From positions 1-36,526 of the forward strand of contig JACRFA010000224.1 of NCBI GenBank assembly GCA_016218065.1: a stretch of 36,526 nt of DNA, read 5' to 3'. This DNA is from Ignavibacteriota bacterium (lineage in GTDB: Bacteria > Bacteroidota > Ignavibacteria > UBA10030 > UBA6906). The notes beneath the pieces were generated by a model. That model did no database searches. It was not told the DNA's origin and saw nothing but the letters and a program-made list of their open reading frames with translations. The stretch's first letter is position 1; every line of letters starts with the position of its first letter. Shown in pieces: positions 16,064 to 25,210 of the stretch. The translations under genes and the position numbers were made by a program.

Positions 16064-16864
16064 TCAGAATCCTTCTGCTCTCAATACTCTTCCCATCCTC
16101 TGCCCCAGAAACCGCTCGCCGATCTCCGTGAACTTTGCCGGCAAGTCGCTCACATAGAACTGAAGATGCGGTTTGAGTTTGGAGGGATTGCGCAGCTGTT
16201 TTTCGTCGAGGATGCGCTCTACTTCGGCGGCAGTCGCTTCGCCAGAATCGATGAGCGTTACCTGCGGATCGAGAGTCGACTGAATTGTCTCTCGAAGAAT
16301 CGGGTAGTGCGTGCAACCGAGAATGAGTGTGTCGATCTTTTCGAGTTTGAGCGGGAAGAGATATTCTTTGGCGATCAACTCCGTTGCTTTGTGGTGAATC
16401 CAACCCTCCTCCGCCAGCGGCACAAACAGCGGACATGGCTGTGAGAACACTTCGACTTCTTTGTCGAGCTGCCTGACGGCATGTGTGTACGCTTTGCTGT
16501 TCACGGTGGCGATCGTGCCGATCACGCCGATTCTCTTCTTGCGTGACGCAGCGACTGCCGCGCCGGCGCCCGGAATGATCACGCCAATCACCGGCGCCTT
16601 TGCATGCTTCATGACAACATCCAGCGCGACTGCCGACACTGTATTGCACGCGATAACGATCATCTTCACGTGCTGCGAGACGAGAAACTCCGTGTCCTGC
16701 GCGGCATAGTCTCGCACGGTTTGCGGCGACTTGGGTCCGTAGGGGACGCGTGCAGTGTCGCCAAAGTAGATGATGTTTTCATAAGGCAAGCGTTTGGTCA
16801 GGGCATGCACAACGGTCAGCCCGCCGATGCCGCTATCGAATACGCCAATAGGTTTTGAGTTCAC
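16064..16864 (-). CDS. murI: Glutamate racemase
   Basis: Cofactor-independent racemase supplying D-glutamate for peptidoglycan; 266 aa. Motifs are complete: GVFDSGIGGLTVVHAL, YFGDTARVPYGPKS, the first catalytic Cys in IACNTVSAVAL, and the second in LILGCTHYPILRE. The C-terminus (FLGQRMGRVLRAEGF) is normal. It lies 22 bases downstream of glnD on the same strand and is likely cotranscribed. Confidence 0.95.
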   Translation of the reverse strand: MNSKPIGVFDSGIGGLTVVHALTKRLPYENIIYFGDTARVPYGPKSPQTVRDYAAQDTEFLVSQHVKMIVIACNTVSAVALDVVMKHAKAPVIGVIIPGAGAAVAASRKKRIGVIGTIATVNSKAYTHAVRQLDKEVEVFSQPCPLFVPLAEEGWIHHKATELIAKEYLFPLKLEKIDTLILGCTHYPILRETIQSTLDPQVTLIDSGEATAAEVERILDEKQLRNPSKLKPHLQFYVSDLPAKFTEIGERFLGQRMGRVLRAEGF

Positions 16865-16886
16865 GATAGGATGAGGTCAGTGATGA

Positions 16887-19538
16887 TTAGTTGGATGCTT
16901 CGGACAACTCCTGCTCGGAAAGCTGCTTGACTGCTTCAAGAATGTCAGCCCGGATTACTTGTTGTCGCTCCGGATCGGTGATGCGCCCGCCATTTCTGTC
17001 GAGGACGTAGAATGCATCAAGAATGCCGTCGACGCGCGTGGCGATCTTCGCAAAATAAATATCGAGGCCGAGCTTCGACATCGTCTCGGTGATGCGATAG
17101 AGAAAGCCGAGCGAGTCGGGCGCGTACACATCGATGATGGTGTATGTCGGGTTGTCCTCGAACTGTACGTCGGTGCGGGTATGCGGATTGACCGGATGCC
17201 GTTGGCGACGCTTCCACTTGCGACGATGCGCCGCGAACAAATGCGCGATGTCGATTCTTCCCTCCAGCACGTCGTTCAGATCTTTCGCGATCTTCACACA
17301 CACGTCGTGACTCAACTCCCCTTTCGTCGATGCGTCGCTGACACGGAACCTGTCGATGATGACGCCGTCTTCTCTGGTAAAAACGTTTGCGTCGAAGATG
17401 TTCGCGTCGTTCGCCGACAGCACGGCGCAGAACTTCGACAAAGCGAACGGCGCATCGTCGGCAATGACGGTTACCTCGGTATGTCCTTCCTGATGCGAGA
17501 ACATCGTCGATACCGTTTCCTCGCTGCCAATCTTGCGGATATGCTCCTCGATCTCGTCGTCGGTAAAGAGCGCGACATACGCCTCGCTCTGAATGCCGTT
17601 GAGATGCGCGTGCACGTCCTCGCGAGACATGGACTCGCTCAGGCGCTCGACAAGCGCGTCGACTGTCTCTTCATGCCGAAGTTGTCTGAATTGATCGATC
17701 TGCACACCCTTGAGATCCCTGCGCAGAACTTCCGACGTGAGTTGGTACAGCTCCTGAAGCAGCGAGGCTTTCCAGCCGGTCCAGACATTCGTGTTGACGG
17801 CGGAGAGATCGGCAAACGTCAGCAGGTACAGATAGTCGAGCAGCTCGGGCTTTGCAAAGCGTGCAGCAAATTCCTTGATCGTGGCGGGATCGTGAATGTT
17901 GCGCCGGAACGCGACCTGTTCCATGACAAGATGATTTCGGATCAGAAAGCTGATGTCGTCGAAGTCGCGCTGCATGCCGAGGCGATCGAGCACATCGCGG
18001 GCAATCTCGACGCCGGTGATCTCGTGATCGGCAACGCCTCTCGGCTTTCCAATGTCGTGCAAGAGAAGAGCGAGATACAGAACATCTTTGCGCCGGAGAT
18101 TGCGGAACACCTCGTGCAGGACGTTGCTCTGTTCGCGCAGCCGTTCTGCGTTGCCAATGGCGATCAGCGTATGCTCGTCTGCAGTGAAGTAGTGATACAC
18201 ATTATGCTGAAAGAACGCGACGAGCCGGCCAAACTCGGGAATGTACGCGCTCAACAAATCCAGCTCGTTCATGTCGGCGAGTGTCTTTGCGACTCGACGG
18301 GAGTTCAGGATTCGGCGGAACATCAGCGCAGCATCGGAAGACCGACGCTGCTCGTCGTTGAAGCATGCGGCGCTGTTTGCCAGAACGCGCCGCAGCCCCG
18401 CGTCGATCTCCAGCTCGTGTTCGGCTGAGATGGCAAAGACTTCGAGAACATCGCATGCGCTGCCAAGTTGTTGAGCGGCGGCCGCCGCCGCAATCGCATC
18501 ATCGATTCGAACGAGCTTCTCATTCAAAGGCTCAGGGACGTGGGAAGACGAGCGTCGCCGCTCTGTCATCTCTTGAAAACGATGCGAGAGATTCTGGAAC
18601 AGACGGAAGATCACGCGTGCATGCAGGTAGTACTCCCGCATGAACACTTCAACAGAATGCATGTCCGCAAGCGGTCCGTAGCCAAGAGTTTCGGCGACTT
18701 CGCGCTGAACCGAGTACTCCATCGAGTCTGCGGCGATCTGGCGGCGGAAATGCATCTCATGGCGCGCCCGAAGAATGAACTCCAGGGCCGACAGAACGAT
18801 TGCATGTTCACTCGCATCGAGCACGCCGTTCCTCATCAGCCCATCGAGAAAACTCTTGGAGGCAGGAACAGCAGGATCGATGCGAAAGAAGTACGCGGGA
18901 TCGTTGGCGCGATAAAGCCAGAAGATTGCATGAAAGTCACGAAGTCCGCCTGCGCTCTTCTTCAGGTTTGGCTCGAGCAGTTTCACGGAGTTACCAAAAC
19001 GTTCATGCCGCAAACGAACTTCTTCAAACACGCCCTCGATGAACCACGCATCGTTTCCGGCCGCAACGCGTCGACCCATCGCATCGAAGAACTCCTGCGC
19101 GAGCGATTGGTCGCCGCACACGAGCCGGCACTCAAGCATCGACGCCCACGACTCAATCGCCTGGCCGTGTTGCGCGATCCCCTCCTCCACTGTTCGCACA
19201 CTGTGCCCGACGTCGAGTCCGGCATCCCAGAGGACATGCAACAATTGTTTCGCTGCCTGCTCGGCTAGAGCTTTGTGGTCTCCAGCCCCGGCGAGAATCA
19301 TCACGTCAACATCGGATTTGGGACAAAGCTCGGCTCTGCCATATCCGCCCAACGCGAGCACGGCAATGCGTTCGCCTGATCGGGCAGACGCGTCGTAGGC
19401 CTTTCGGATGACGTCGTCCATCATTCCGGCGAGAGCAGAGCATGTTGCGAAGCCGCTTTCGCCGGCTCGATGAGCGAGCGCAATCTCGTTCACACGAGCT
19501 GCCATGATCTTTCTGAGTGATGAACCGGATGTATCCAT
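16887..19538 (-). CDS. glnD: [Protein-PII] uridylyltransferase / uridylyl-removing enzyme
   Basis: Nitrogen sensor of 883 aa that uridylylates or deuridylylates PII in response to glutamine. Domains in order: nucleotidyltransferase with ALGGYGRAELCPKSDVDVMIL (GG...E...D-x-D), a helical linker, the HD domain with LALLLHDIGKPRG and ITGVEIARDVL, and two C-terminal ACT domains (EVTVIADDAPFALSKFCAVL and YTIIDVYAPDSLGFLYRITETM). The length fits the family. The track begins at a GTG (19547); the ATG three codons later is preferred here, and no ribosome site separates the two. No PII (glnB/glnK) or glutamine synthetase gene is nearby. Its start region is divergent from the GNAT gene. Confidence 0.93.
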   Translation of the reverse strand: MDTSGSSLRKIMAARVNEIALAHRAGESGFATCSALAGMMDDVIRKAYDASARSGERIAVLALGGYGRAELCPKSDVDVMILAGAGDHKALAEQAAKQLLHVLWDAGLDVGHSVRTVEEGIAQHGQAIESWASMLECRLVCGDQSLAQEFFDAMGRRVAAGNDAWFIEGVFEEVRLRHERFGNSVKLLEPNLKKSAGGLRDFHAIFWLYRANDPAYFFRIDPAVPASKSFLDGLMRNGVLDASEHAIVLSALEFILRARHEMHFRRQIAADSMEYSVQREVAETLGYGPLADMHSVEVFMREYYLHARVIFRLFQNLSHRFQEMTERRRSSSHVPEPLNEKLVRIDDAIAAAAAAQQLGSACDVLEVFAISAEHELEIDAGLRRVLANSAACFNDEQRRSSDAALMFRRILNSRRVAKTLADMNELDLLSAYIPEFGRLVAFFQHNVYHYFTADEHTLIAIGNAERLREQSNVLHEVFRNLRRKDVLYLALLLHDIGKPRGVADHEITGVEIARDVLDRLGMQRDFDDISFLIRNHLVMEQVAFRRNIHDPATIKEFAARFAKPELLDYLYLLTFADLSAVNTNVWTGWKASLLQELYQLTSEVLRRDLKGVQIDQFRQLRHEETVDALVERLSESMSREDVHAHLNGIQSEAYVALFTDDEIEEHIRKIGSEETVSTMFSHQEGHTEVTVIADDAPFALSKFCAVLSANDANIFDANVFTREDGVIIDRFRVSDASTKGELSHDVCVKIAKDLNDVLEGRIDIAHLFAAHRRKWKRRQRHPVNPHTRTDVQFEDNPTYTIIDVYAPDSLGFLYRITETMSKLGLDIYFAKIATRVDGILDAFYVLDRNGGRITDPERQQVIRADILEAVKQLSEQELSEASN

Positions 19539-19637
19539 CGATCGCACGTGATACGGAAGAGCAATTAGGACTTGATGAATATGTGGAGATGAGCAGTAAC
19601 AATCAACCCGAATTCCGATTTAGCCTCACGCGACTGC

Positions 19638-19668
19638 TTGTTCCTGCGTTTCGTTTCTTCTATCTTGA
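19638..19668 (+). promoter_or_regulatory. Promoter of the GNAT gene
   Basis: TTG at 19638-19640, a 20-base spacer, TATCTTGA at 19661-19668. The start codon is 31 bases downstream. Confidence 0.5.
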
Positions 19669-19699
19669 AAGTGAACTCAAACAACGATTGAGGAACTCC

Positions 19700-20203
19700 A
19701 TGTCATCGTCGCAACAATCTACCCCACTCATCCGCAAAGCAACGCCATCTGACGCACCGACTGTTCTAGCGCTGATCGATGCCCTGGCCGATTACGAAAA
19801 GCTCGAACGTCCCTCATCCGACGCGAAGCAACGCCTCATCAACGACATCTTTGGAGCCAAGCCGCGTGTCGAGGTTTTTCTTGGCGAGTACGAGCAGAAG
19901 CCTGTCGGGTACGCGTTCGTGTTCGAGACGTACTCGAGCTTTCTCGCGCTGCCCACGTTGTATCTCGAAGACTTGTTCGTGCTGCCCGAGTATCGCAGCA
20001 AGAAGGTTGGCTATGCGTTGTTCAGCGCAGTTGTCGCCGAGGCGCACAAGCGCGGATGCGGCCGCATGGAATGGACCGTGCTCGACTGGAACCAGCTGGC
20101 GATCGACTTCTATCACCGGCTCGGCGCGACGCACATGAAGGAGTGGCATTTGTACAGATTACTACGCGGCGACATGGAAAAACTTCTCACTCCGCACTCT
20201 TAA
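19700..20203 (+). CDS. GNAT-family N-acetyltransferase
   Basis: Acetyl-CoA dependent acetyltransferase of 167 aa, of the diamine / spermidine acetyltransferase-like branch. IRKATPSDAPTVLALIDALADYEKLE begins the fold; LYLEDLFVLPEYRSKKVGYALFSAVVAEAHKRGCGRMEWTVLDWNQLAIDFYHRLGA covers the acetyl-CoA binding motif (R/Q-x2-G-x-G/A variant YRSKKVGYAL) and the final strands. ATG 19700 has TGAGGA upstream; the track start at 19517 is upstream of the promoter. The substrate may be a polyamine or an amino acid amine, not decidable here. Confidence 0.88.
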   Translation: MSSSQQSTPLIRKATPSDAPTVLALIDALADYEKLERPSSDAKQRLINDIFGAKPRVEVFLGEYEQKPVGYAFVFETYSSFLALPTLYLEDLFVLPEYRSKKVGYALFSAVVAEAHKRGCGRMEWTVLDWNQLAIDFYHRLGATHMKEWHLYRLLRGDMEKLLTPHS

Positions 20204-20418
20204 CGCTGCGCAACCCGCACGCGGACAAAAATCATTTTGTAAATATTCCCGCGTCATCCGGGCCGTGCACCTGCGAATCACGCCGCTTTCACATTGCGAC
20301 GAACCGAAGTCTCAACATGTGGGAACTCGCGTGTGCTTTTGCTAACCGCTTCGGGCATTCCAGTTGCTTATACTTAGTCAACCTGTGAACTCACTTCATT
20401 CAAGAAAAGGAACACCGA

Positions 20419-20805
20419 ATGGACATACTGCTGGTTGACGACAACGAAGATTATCTTATGCTCATGAAGGATCTTCTCTACTCGAATGGCTATTCCGTCG
20501 TGACAGCGAAAGATGGCGCCGAAGCGTGCGAGATCCTGGACGCGTCGGAGGTTGATTTGATCATTTCCGATATCAAAATGCCGCGGCTCGACGGCATTAA
20601 GCTCCATGCCTTTGCACGCGAGACAGAGAAGTACCGCGAAACCAAATTCGTCTTCATCTCCGGCTACAAAGATGTTTACGCCGATCTGATGAAGCTCGAT
20701 CCCAAAAAGGATTTCATGTTCGACAAGACCACGCCGGCAAACGAGATCGTGTCGATGGTGAACACCATGATGTTTGGAAAATTCATGGGGTCGGGCGTCG
20801 CGTAG
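20419..20805 (+). CDS. Stand-alone receiver-domain response regulator, array member 1
   Basis: CheY-like receiver of 128 aa with no output domain. The acidic pair is Asp7-Asp8 (LLVDDNED), the phosphoacceptor Asp51 (IISDIKMP), the switch Ser81 (FISGY) and the conserved Lys103 (FDKTT). AAAGGAA precedes ATG. The C-terminus ends in the MMFGKF motif, shared with the two paralogues that follow. No histidine kinase is next to it. It probably transfers phosphate or acts by protein contact. A terminator follows at 20863. Confidence 0.92.
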   Translation: MDILLVDDNEDYLMLMKDLLYSNGYSVVTAKDGAEACEILDASEVDLIISDIKMPRLDGIKLHAFARETEKYRETKFVFISGYKDVYADLMKLDPKKDFMFDKTTPANEIVSMVNTMMFGKFMGSGVA

Positions 20806-20862
20806 CACCACGTTCTGTGAAAGAGAGTTGGAGGGGCATGAGTTTTCCGGCGACGACCAAAA

Positions 20863-20890
20863 GGCGGTTCGGCAACGAGCCGTCTTTTTT
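20863..20890 (+). terminator. Intrinsic terminator after receiver 1
   Basis: GGCGGTTCG and CGAGCCGTC pair (two G-U wobbles) around a GCAA loop, followed by TTTTTT. Array member 1 can therefore be transcribed separately from members 2 and 3. Confidence 0.8.
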
Positions 20891-21022
20891 CATTTCTACA
20901 AACGCACCTTCTGTGCACTCATCTTCACTCTCGTCTTCCGCTAATTGTTGGTTTTTTGCAGAGAATTTCTTGGCAAAGATTTCGCATGTCAAGAGAACGC
21001 AAGTTACTTCATGAGGATACAG

Positions 21023-21406
21023 ATGGACATTCTACTCGTCGATGATAACACGGACTACCTCTTTCCGATGAAAGAGGCCCTCTACGCACATGGCTACACC
21101 GTGTACGCGGCCGACGACGGCCTGCAAGCGTGCAAAATCATGTCCGCCGCAAAAGTGGACCTGATTATCTCCGACATCAAGATGCCGAACTTCGACGGCA
21201 TACGACTGCACAAGTACGCACGAGAGCTGAAGCAGTACGCAAAAACAAAATTCGTCTTCATCTCAGGCTATCGCGACCAATACTCACACACACTGGAGAT
21301 GAATCCCGACCAGGACTACTTCCTCGACAAGACAATGGCTGCGCAGGAGATCGTGAAGTTCGTTGACCGGCTGATGTTCGGCAAGTTTGCCGAAGTGTGG
21401 GTGTAA
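21023..21406 (+). CDS. Stand-alone receiver-domain response regulator, array member 2
   Basis: CheY-like receiver of 127 aa, closely related to members 1 and 3. LLVDDNTD gives the acidic pair, LIISDIKMPNFDG the phosphoacceptor, FISGYRD the switch Ser, and FLDKTM the Lys. It ends in RLMFGKFAEVWV. ATG 21023 is chosen with AGGA six bases upstream; an ATG at 21011 is a second option. The phosphorylation residues are all present, so it looks functional. No output domain. Confidence 0.92.
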   Translation: MDILLVDDNTDYLFPMKEALYAHGYTVYAADDGLQACKIMSAAKVDLIISDIKMPNFDGIRLHKYARELKQYAKTKFVFISGYRDQYSHTLEMNPDQDYFLDKTMAAQEIVKFVDRLMFGKFAEVWV

Positions 21407-21444
21407 GACGCGCAACGATGTCTGACTTAGCTTAGGGTTTACAC

Positions 21445-21828
21445 ATGAACGTACTTTTGGTTGATGATAACATCGACTATCTTAATTTCATGAAGGAGTC
21501 GCTCTTCCTCAACGGCTACACAGTTCACACGGCAACGGACGGCTCAGAAGCGTGCACGCTGCTGGGCAAGCCCGATATCGATCTGATTATCTCCGATATC
21601 AAGATGCCGACGCTCGACGGCATTATGCTTCACTCATTTGCGCGCGAACTCGATCGCTACAAGAAGACGAAATTCATCTTTGTCTCCGGCTACGGCGACG
21701 CGTATGCAGACATTCTGAATCTGGACACCGAGATCGATTTCTTTTTCAGTAAGACGACGCCGGTGGGAGAGTTGCTGAAGTTTATAGATGGATTGATGTT
21801 TGGCGATTTTGCTGGCAAATGGGTGTGA
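21445..21828 (+). CDS. Stand-alone receiver-domain response regulator, array member 3
   Basis: CheY-like receiver of 127 aa. LLVDDNIDY, IISDIKMPTLDG, FVSGYGD and FFSKTT carry the acidic pair, the phosphoacceptor, the switch Ser and the Lys. It ends in GLMFGDFAGKWV, close to member 2. It starts 38 bases after member 2 and shares its transcript, which stops at the strong terminator at 21854. Confidence 0.92.
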   Translation: MNVLLVDDNIDYLNFMKESLFLNGYTVHTATDGSEACTLLGKPDIDLIISDIKMPTLDGIMLHSFARELDRYKKTKFIFVSGYGDAYADILNLDTEIDFFFSKTTPVGELLKFIDGLMFGDFAGKWV

Positions 21829-21853
21829 GGGGGAAACACTCATTTGTTTCGCG

Positions 21854-21890
21854 AGGCACGAAGTCGCAAGGCTTCGTGCCTTTTGTATTT
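21854..21890 (+). terminator. Strong intrinsic terminator of the receiver array
   Basis: AGGCACGAAG and CTTCGTGCCT form a perfect 10-bp stem around tcgcaagg, followed by TTTGTATTTT. The next gene is convergent, and the stem has no T run on the other strand. Confidence 0.9.
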
Positions 21891-21905
21891 TCGGACGTGC
21901 CCCGG

Positions 21906-24479
21906 TCATAGCCTTGCTGCGACCACCACAGCGCCTTTCGCAGTCTCGATCACGCCGCCGCGATCGTCAATCGCCTCGAGCAGCACAATGTAAATGCCGA
22001 CTCGCGCTTTCTGCTTGTCGTCATCCATCCCGTCCCACACGATGGAGCCGCGTGAGCCGCTGGCTTCGTTGTTGACGAGCGTGCGGATTTCTCTGCCGAT
22101 GGCATCGAACACTCGCGCGCGAATCATCGAGACCGTTAGCGGTACTTCGTATTGGATAATCGTAAAATCTTCCCTGCCGTCGCCATCCGGCGAGAAGGGA
22201 TTGGGTGAGATTACCAAACGCGCTTGCGCAGGCATTGTGGAAGTATAGACGCTGTTCTGATGTCCGGGAGTTCCGCCAACCGACAACGCGCATGTCGTCC
22301 AGTTCCGCGCACCGTTCGATGGCAGGAGTGGATTGATTTTCTCCAGCGAGCGTCCCGACTTATCAATCACATTGGGATTATGCCATGCAGGAGCGTAGCG
22401 AACGCTATCAATCACCAAACCGGCAGCATCGATCAACACGACATCGTCTCCGTCGTTATTGAAGCTCAGGCTGCTTTGCGAAACGATCGTGCAGAGTCGT
22501 GCGTCAACAGGTGGAAACGTCCGGCGAAGTGAAGAATCGGACGCGAGAACAAAATACTCGCCGGGGTGAAGCATTCTCGTTGCTGAACACAGCTTGAATT
22601 CGTTTGAAGAACCGGACACCAACCGATCTCGAATCTTCCATTGTGCAAGGTCAATGTCGGTCGGCGAGGCATTGTACAGCTCAACGTACTCTGCCGACTC
22701 GGAGAACGGAGCGTACATCACCTCGTTGATGACGAGCGTTCGCTCCGCATATCCTACGCGGAGTACGCCAAAACCGACGTTGTTGGAGGTACGCTGATCG
22801 GGGCCGTACTCCGCCCGCACAATCAATCGATGAATGCCGCTGGGCGGCTGCGACCAAAGAAGCATGACGGCAATTGACTCGCGCCGCGCGAGCGCGTGAC
22901 TCACACTCTGACGATGCACAATCTCCGGCTGCGCTCCGACAGAATCGCCATTCGCATCGTTGAAAAGCACCAGTTCGAACGGTCCGCTTTGGAGTCTCCC
23001 AACGTTTTGCACATCGACGCGAATGTTTGCGGTCGTGCCAGGCGTAATAGTATCCGAAGAAAGACGAACGACGCGTACGTCGTAATCAAGTATCACCTGC
23101 GAATTCTTCCGGCCCGGAGTCGCCCTCAGCGAATCGGTTGACGTTATCCAATTTGTTGAATCGGTTGCCGGGCCAAGCGCATCAATGCGTTCGAGCGAGC
23201 TGCCGTTGCTTCCGCCCCAGGCCGGCAGATACGCCGCGCTATCAATCGTCGCCGATCTGTTGTCGTACACAACCACCGCGTCGCCGGTGTTATTGAACGA
23301 AGGAAAGCTCGTCACGCCAATTACTCGCGATGGAATCTCCGGATACGATTCCACCAGCGCAACAGAGTCTCGCGTCAACACAACAAAACCAAGAGGCGGT
23401 ATCAGAACGCTCTGAGCAGTAATCACTTTCTTGCTCGAAACGAGATTGTCAGAGATGAGCCAGTTGCGTAGGTCGATCGAGTCCGTTCGCGTGTTGAACA
23501 ACTCGACCCACTCAGGCTCCGATCCTGAAGGAGCGTACATGATTTCATTCACGACGACGCTGTGCGCGGGGAATCCGACCACGAGCGAAACAATCCGCTG
23601 ATTGTTTGCAAGATGTTGGTCGGGAGGGAAAATGACTTTGCCAATGATCTGATGAGTCGATGCCGCGAGCGCTCCAATGTTCGCACTGAGTTGCACCGAA
23701 TCGCCGACGGATAAACTCGAGAGACCTTGAACTGTGCCGCGCAATTCCGACGGCTGCGGCAGTGAGTCGCGATTTGCATCGAGATAGAATTCCGCACCGA
23801 AATTGAATGCGCTTTGTTGCCCGACATTTCGTATCTTTGCGATAGCGATGATCGAATCGCCTGCAACCGGAGGAGGTTGGCGGAACAGAATCTCCGACAG
23901 CTCCAGATCATCAGGCCGTCGGGCGCCGATGGTCACGTCGTCAATCCGAAGTGTTGCCGTGGTCCCCGTGCTGTCGGCAAGGATGCGCCAACGGAAGCGG
24001 ACCGAAGGGCTCACCGCAAGACTCGCGGGAAGCGGTAACTTGATTTGTTGGTAAGAATTTGGCAACGTATTCCTGAGCGAGTCGCTGAGTCTCAACGGAA
24101 ACGTCTGGCCGTTATCGAGTGAAGCTTCGACGAGCAGGCGTGCATTGTGCGTTGTCGATCGCCGCACATAGAAGAAAAGTGAGTCGGGCATCAGGCCGCG
24201 AAAATCGAACAGCGGCGAGATGAGCGACTGTGTGATAGTCGCGTTTGTTGAACCCACGGCATAAGGCAATGAGCGCGGCGTTGTGGCGGCGGTTATGAAG
24301 TCGTTCGTTCCCGGAGATTTGTTTTGCGTCGATCCCCACCCTACCGGCAACGCCGGGGGTTGAACAGAATCAAAGTTCTGCACATAAGGGAAGTTGACGA
24401 CTTGTGCGAGTGAAGTTGTGGTAGGAATTCCGGAAGCAACCACCACAATGAACGCGAGCAGTGAGGTCAGTGGTTTCAT
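21906..24479 (-). CDS. Large secreted protein with lamin-tail domains and C-terminal PNPF domain
   Basis: Protein of 857 aa, probably exported. The start is ATG 24479, giving a signal peptide MKPLTSLLAFIVVVASG...SLAQ; the longer track ORF adds non-homologous residues. In order: an N-terminal jelly-roll-like region (FPYVQNFDSVQPPALPVGWG); CARDB-like repeats; two lamin-tail domains (VVNEIMYAPSGSEPEWVELFN and LVINEVMYAPFSESAEYVELYN), each followed by a CARDB-like segment or linker; and a C-terminal domain with SPNPFSPDGDGREDF and FDAIGREIRTLVNN...DGMDD that resembles FlgD-type / type IX sorting domains. It is likely exported and attached to the surface. No enzyme motif was seen. Fits the PorV-like genes elsewhere in the window. 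Confidence 0.82.
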   Translation of the reverse strand: MKPLTSLLAFIVVVASGIPTTTSLAQVVNFPYVQNFDSVQPPALPVGWGSTQNKSPGTNDFITAATTPRSLPYAVGSTNATITQSLISPLFDFRGLMPDSLFFYVRRSTTHNARLLVEASLDNGQTFPLRLSDSLRNTLPNSYQQIKLPLPASLAVSPSVRFRWRILADSTGTTATLRIDDVTIGARRPDDLELSEILFRQPPPVAGDSIIAIAKIRNVGQQSAFNFGAEFYLDANRDSLPQPSELRGTVQGLSSLSVGDSVQLSANIGALAASTHQIIGKVIFPPDQHLANNQRIVSLVVGFPAHSVVVNEIMYAPSGSEPEWVELFNTRTDSIDLRNWLISDNLVSSKKVITAQSVLIPPLGFVVLTRDSVALVESYPEIPSRVIGVTSFPSFNNTGDAVVVYDNRSATIDSAAYLPAWGGSNGSSLERIDALGPATDSTNWITSTDSLRATPGRKNSQVILDYDVRVVRLSSDTITPGTTANIRVDVQNVGRLQSGPFELVLFNDANGDSVGAQPEIVHRQSVSHALARRESIAVMLLWSQPPSGIHRLIVRAEYGPDQRTSNNVGFGVLRVGYAERTLVINEVMYAPFSESAEYVELYNASPTDIDLAQWKIRDRLVSGSSNEFKLCSATRMLHPGEYFVLASDSSLRRTFPPVDARLCTIVSQSSLSFNNDGDDVVLIDAAGLVIDSVRYAPAWHNPNVIDKSGRSLEKINPLLPSNGARNWTTCALSVGGTPGHQNSVYTSTMPAQARLVISPNPFSPDGDGREDFTIIQYEVPLTVSMIRARVFDAIGREIRTLVNNEASGSRGSIVWDGMDDDKQKARVGIYIVLLEAIDDRGGVIETAKGAVVVAARL

Positions 24480-24544
24480 GGGCGAGCAGGTAATGGACTG
24501 CTGGTAAGTACGAATTCGCTTCTTGAAATGCAAGAGGATGGAAG

Positions 24545-24705
24545 TGGAGATCTCCCATCGGAAAGTGCACAAGCATTGTCATTCTGAGTTCGTTGACCGC
24601 GCCGAGAAGCGGCGTGGCTATTTGGGAAATGACGTGCGAAGCGGCATTCACTCCGTCCCAACTTGGAAAGCAGTTGGGACTCCGTTTGAGAGTGTGAGAA
24701 TTCTC
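24545..24705 (+). mobile_element. Miniature inverted-repeat element, diverged copy 3
   Basis: Starts with TGGAGATCTCCCATCG, the same end as copies 1 and 2 with one inserted base, and contains the shared block cactccgtccCaacttgg and ggactccgtt. The right end is shortened and altered (gagaattctc), and the last ~50 bases before the right repeat are missing. It lies between the LTD gene and the fourth receiver, and supplies much of the receiver's upstream region. Confidence 0.6.
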
Positions 24706-24757
24706 TTTGCAGATTTGCTTTGGCAACAGATTCACTGAAAAGTTCTAACAGCAAGAC

Positions 24758-25132
24758 ATGGAAACAGGGAAGAGAATACTCGTTGTAGAAGATGAACCCG
24801 GACTGCGCATGGTTGTGGAATCTGAAATTGCGCGGTCAGGATATGATGTCGTCTCCGTCGCAAATGGTCTGGACGCGATCGCCAAACTTTCGAAGGAGAA
24901 ATTCGATCTGGCAATCCTCGATGTCACCCTTCCCGGAAAATCGGGAATCGAAATCCTGCAATTCATACACGAAAAGCGCATCAACACACGGGTCATCATG
25001 CTCACGGGCATGGAAGGACTATCGGTTGCCATCAAAGCCGTGAAACTCGGAGCGGACGACTACATTCCCAAGCCGTTCGACGCAGAGTACCTGCTGACAT
25101 CGGTGAGAACCGTGCTTCGACTCAAAAAGTAG
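24758..25132 (+). CDS. Stand-alone receiver-domain response regulator (fourth)
   Basis: CheY/PhoB-like receiver of 124 aa, distinct from the array of three. ILVVEDEPGLR carries the acidic residues; LAILDVTLPGKSGIEIL the phosphoacceptor; IMLTGMEG the switch Thr; and ADDYIPKPFD the Lys-Pro. The sequence resembles receivers of OmpR-type regulators that lost the output domain. No kinase is beside it. A weak start context (no clear ribosome site) is noted. It ends before a strong bidirectional terminator. Confidence 0.9.
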   Translation: METGKRILVVEDEPGLRMVVESEIARSGYDVVSVANGLDAIAKLSKEKFDLAILDVTLPGKSGIEILQFIHEKRINTRVIMLTGMEGLSVAIKAVKLGADDYIPKPFDAEYLLTSVRTVLRLKK

Positions 25133-25156
25133 ATGCGGTTCGTTCGGCCCACTTAG

Positions 25157-25190
25157 AAAAAAAGGCGGCTCACATGAGCCGCCTTTTTTG
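25157..25190. terminator. Bidirectional intrinsic terminator
   Basis: AAAAAAAGGCGGCTC acat GAGCCGCCTTTTTT: an 8-bp perfect GC stem with A and T runs at both sides. It serves the fourth receiver (+) and ahcY (-), which converge here. Confidence 0.93.
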
Positions 25191-25210
25191 TTTTCACCTC
25201 TACAAGAGAC

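Noticed and set aside
16959-18428. 489-aa ORF antisense to glnD
   Set aside because: Shadow of glnD; low-complexity, no recognisable motif.
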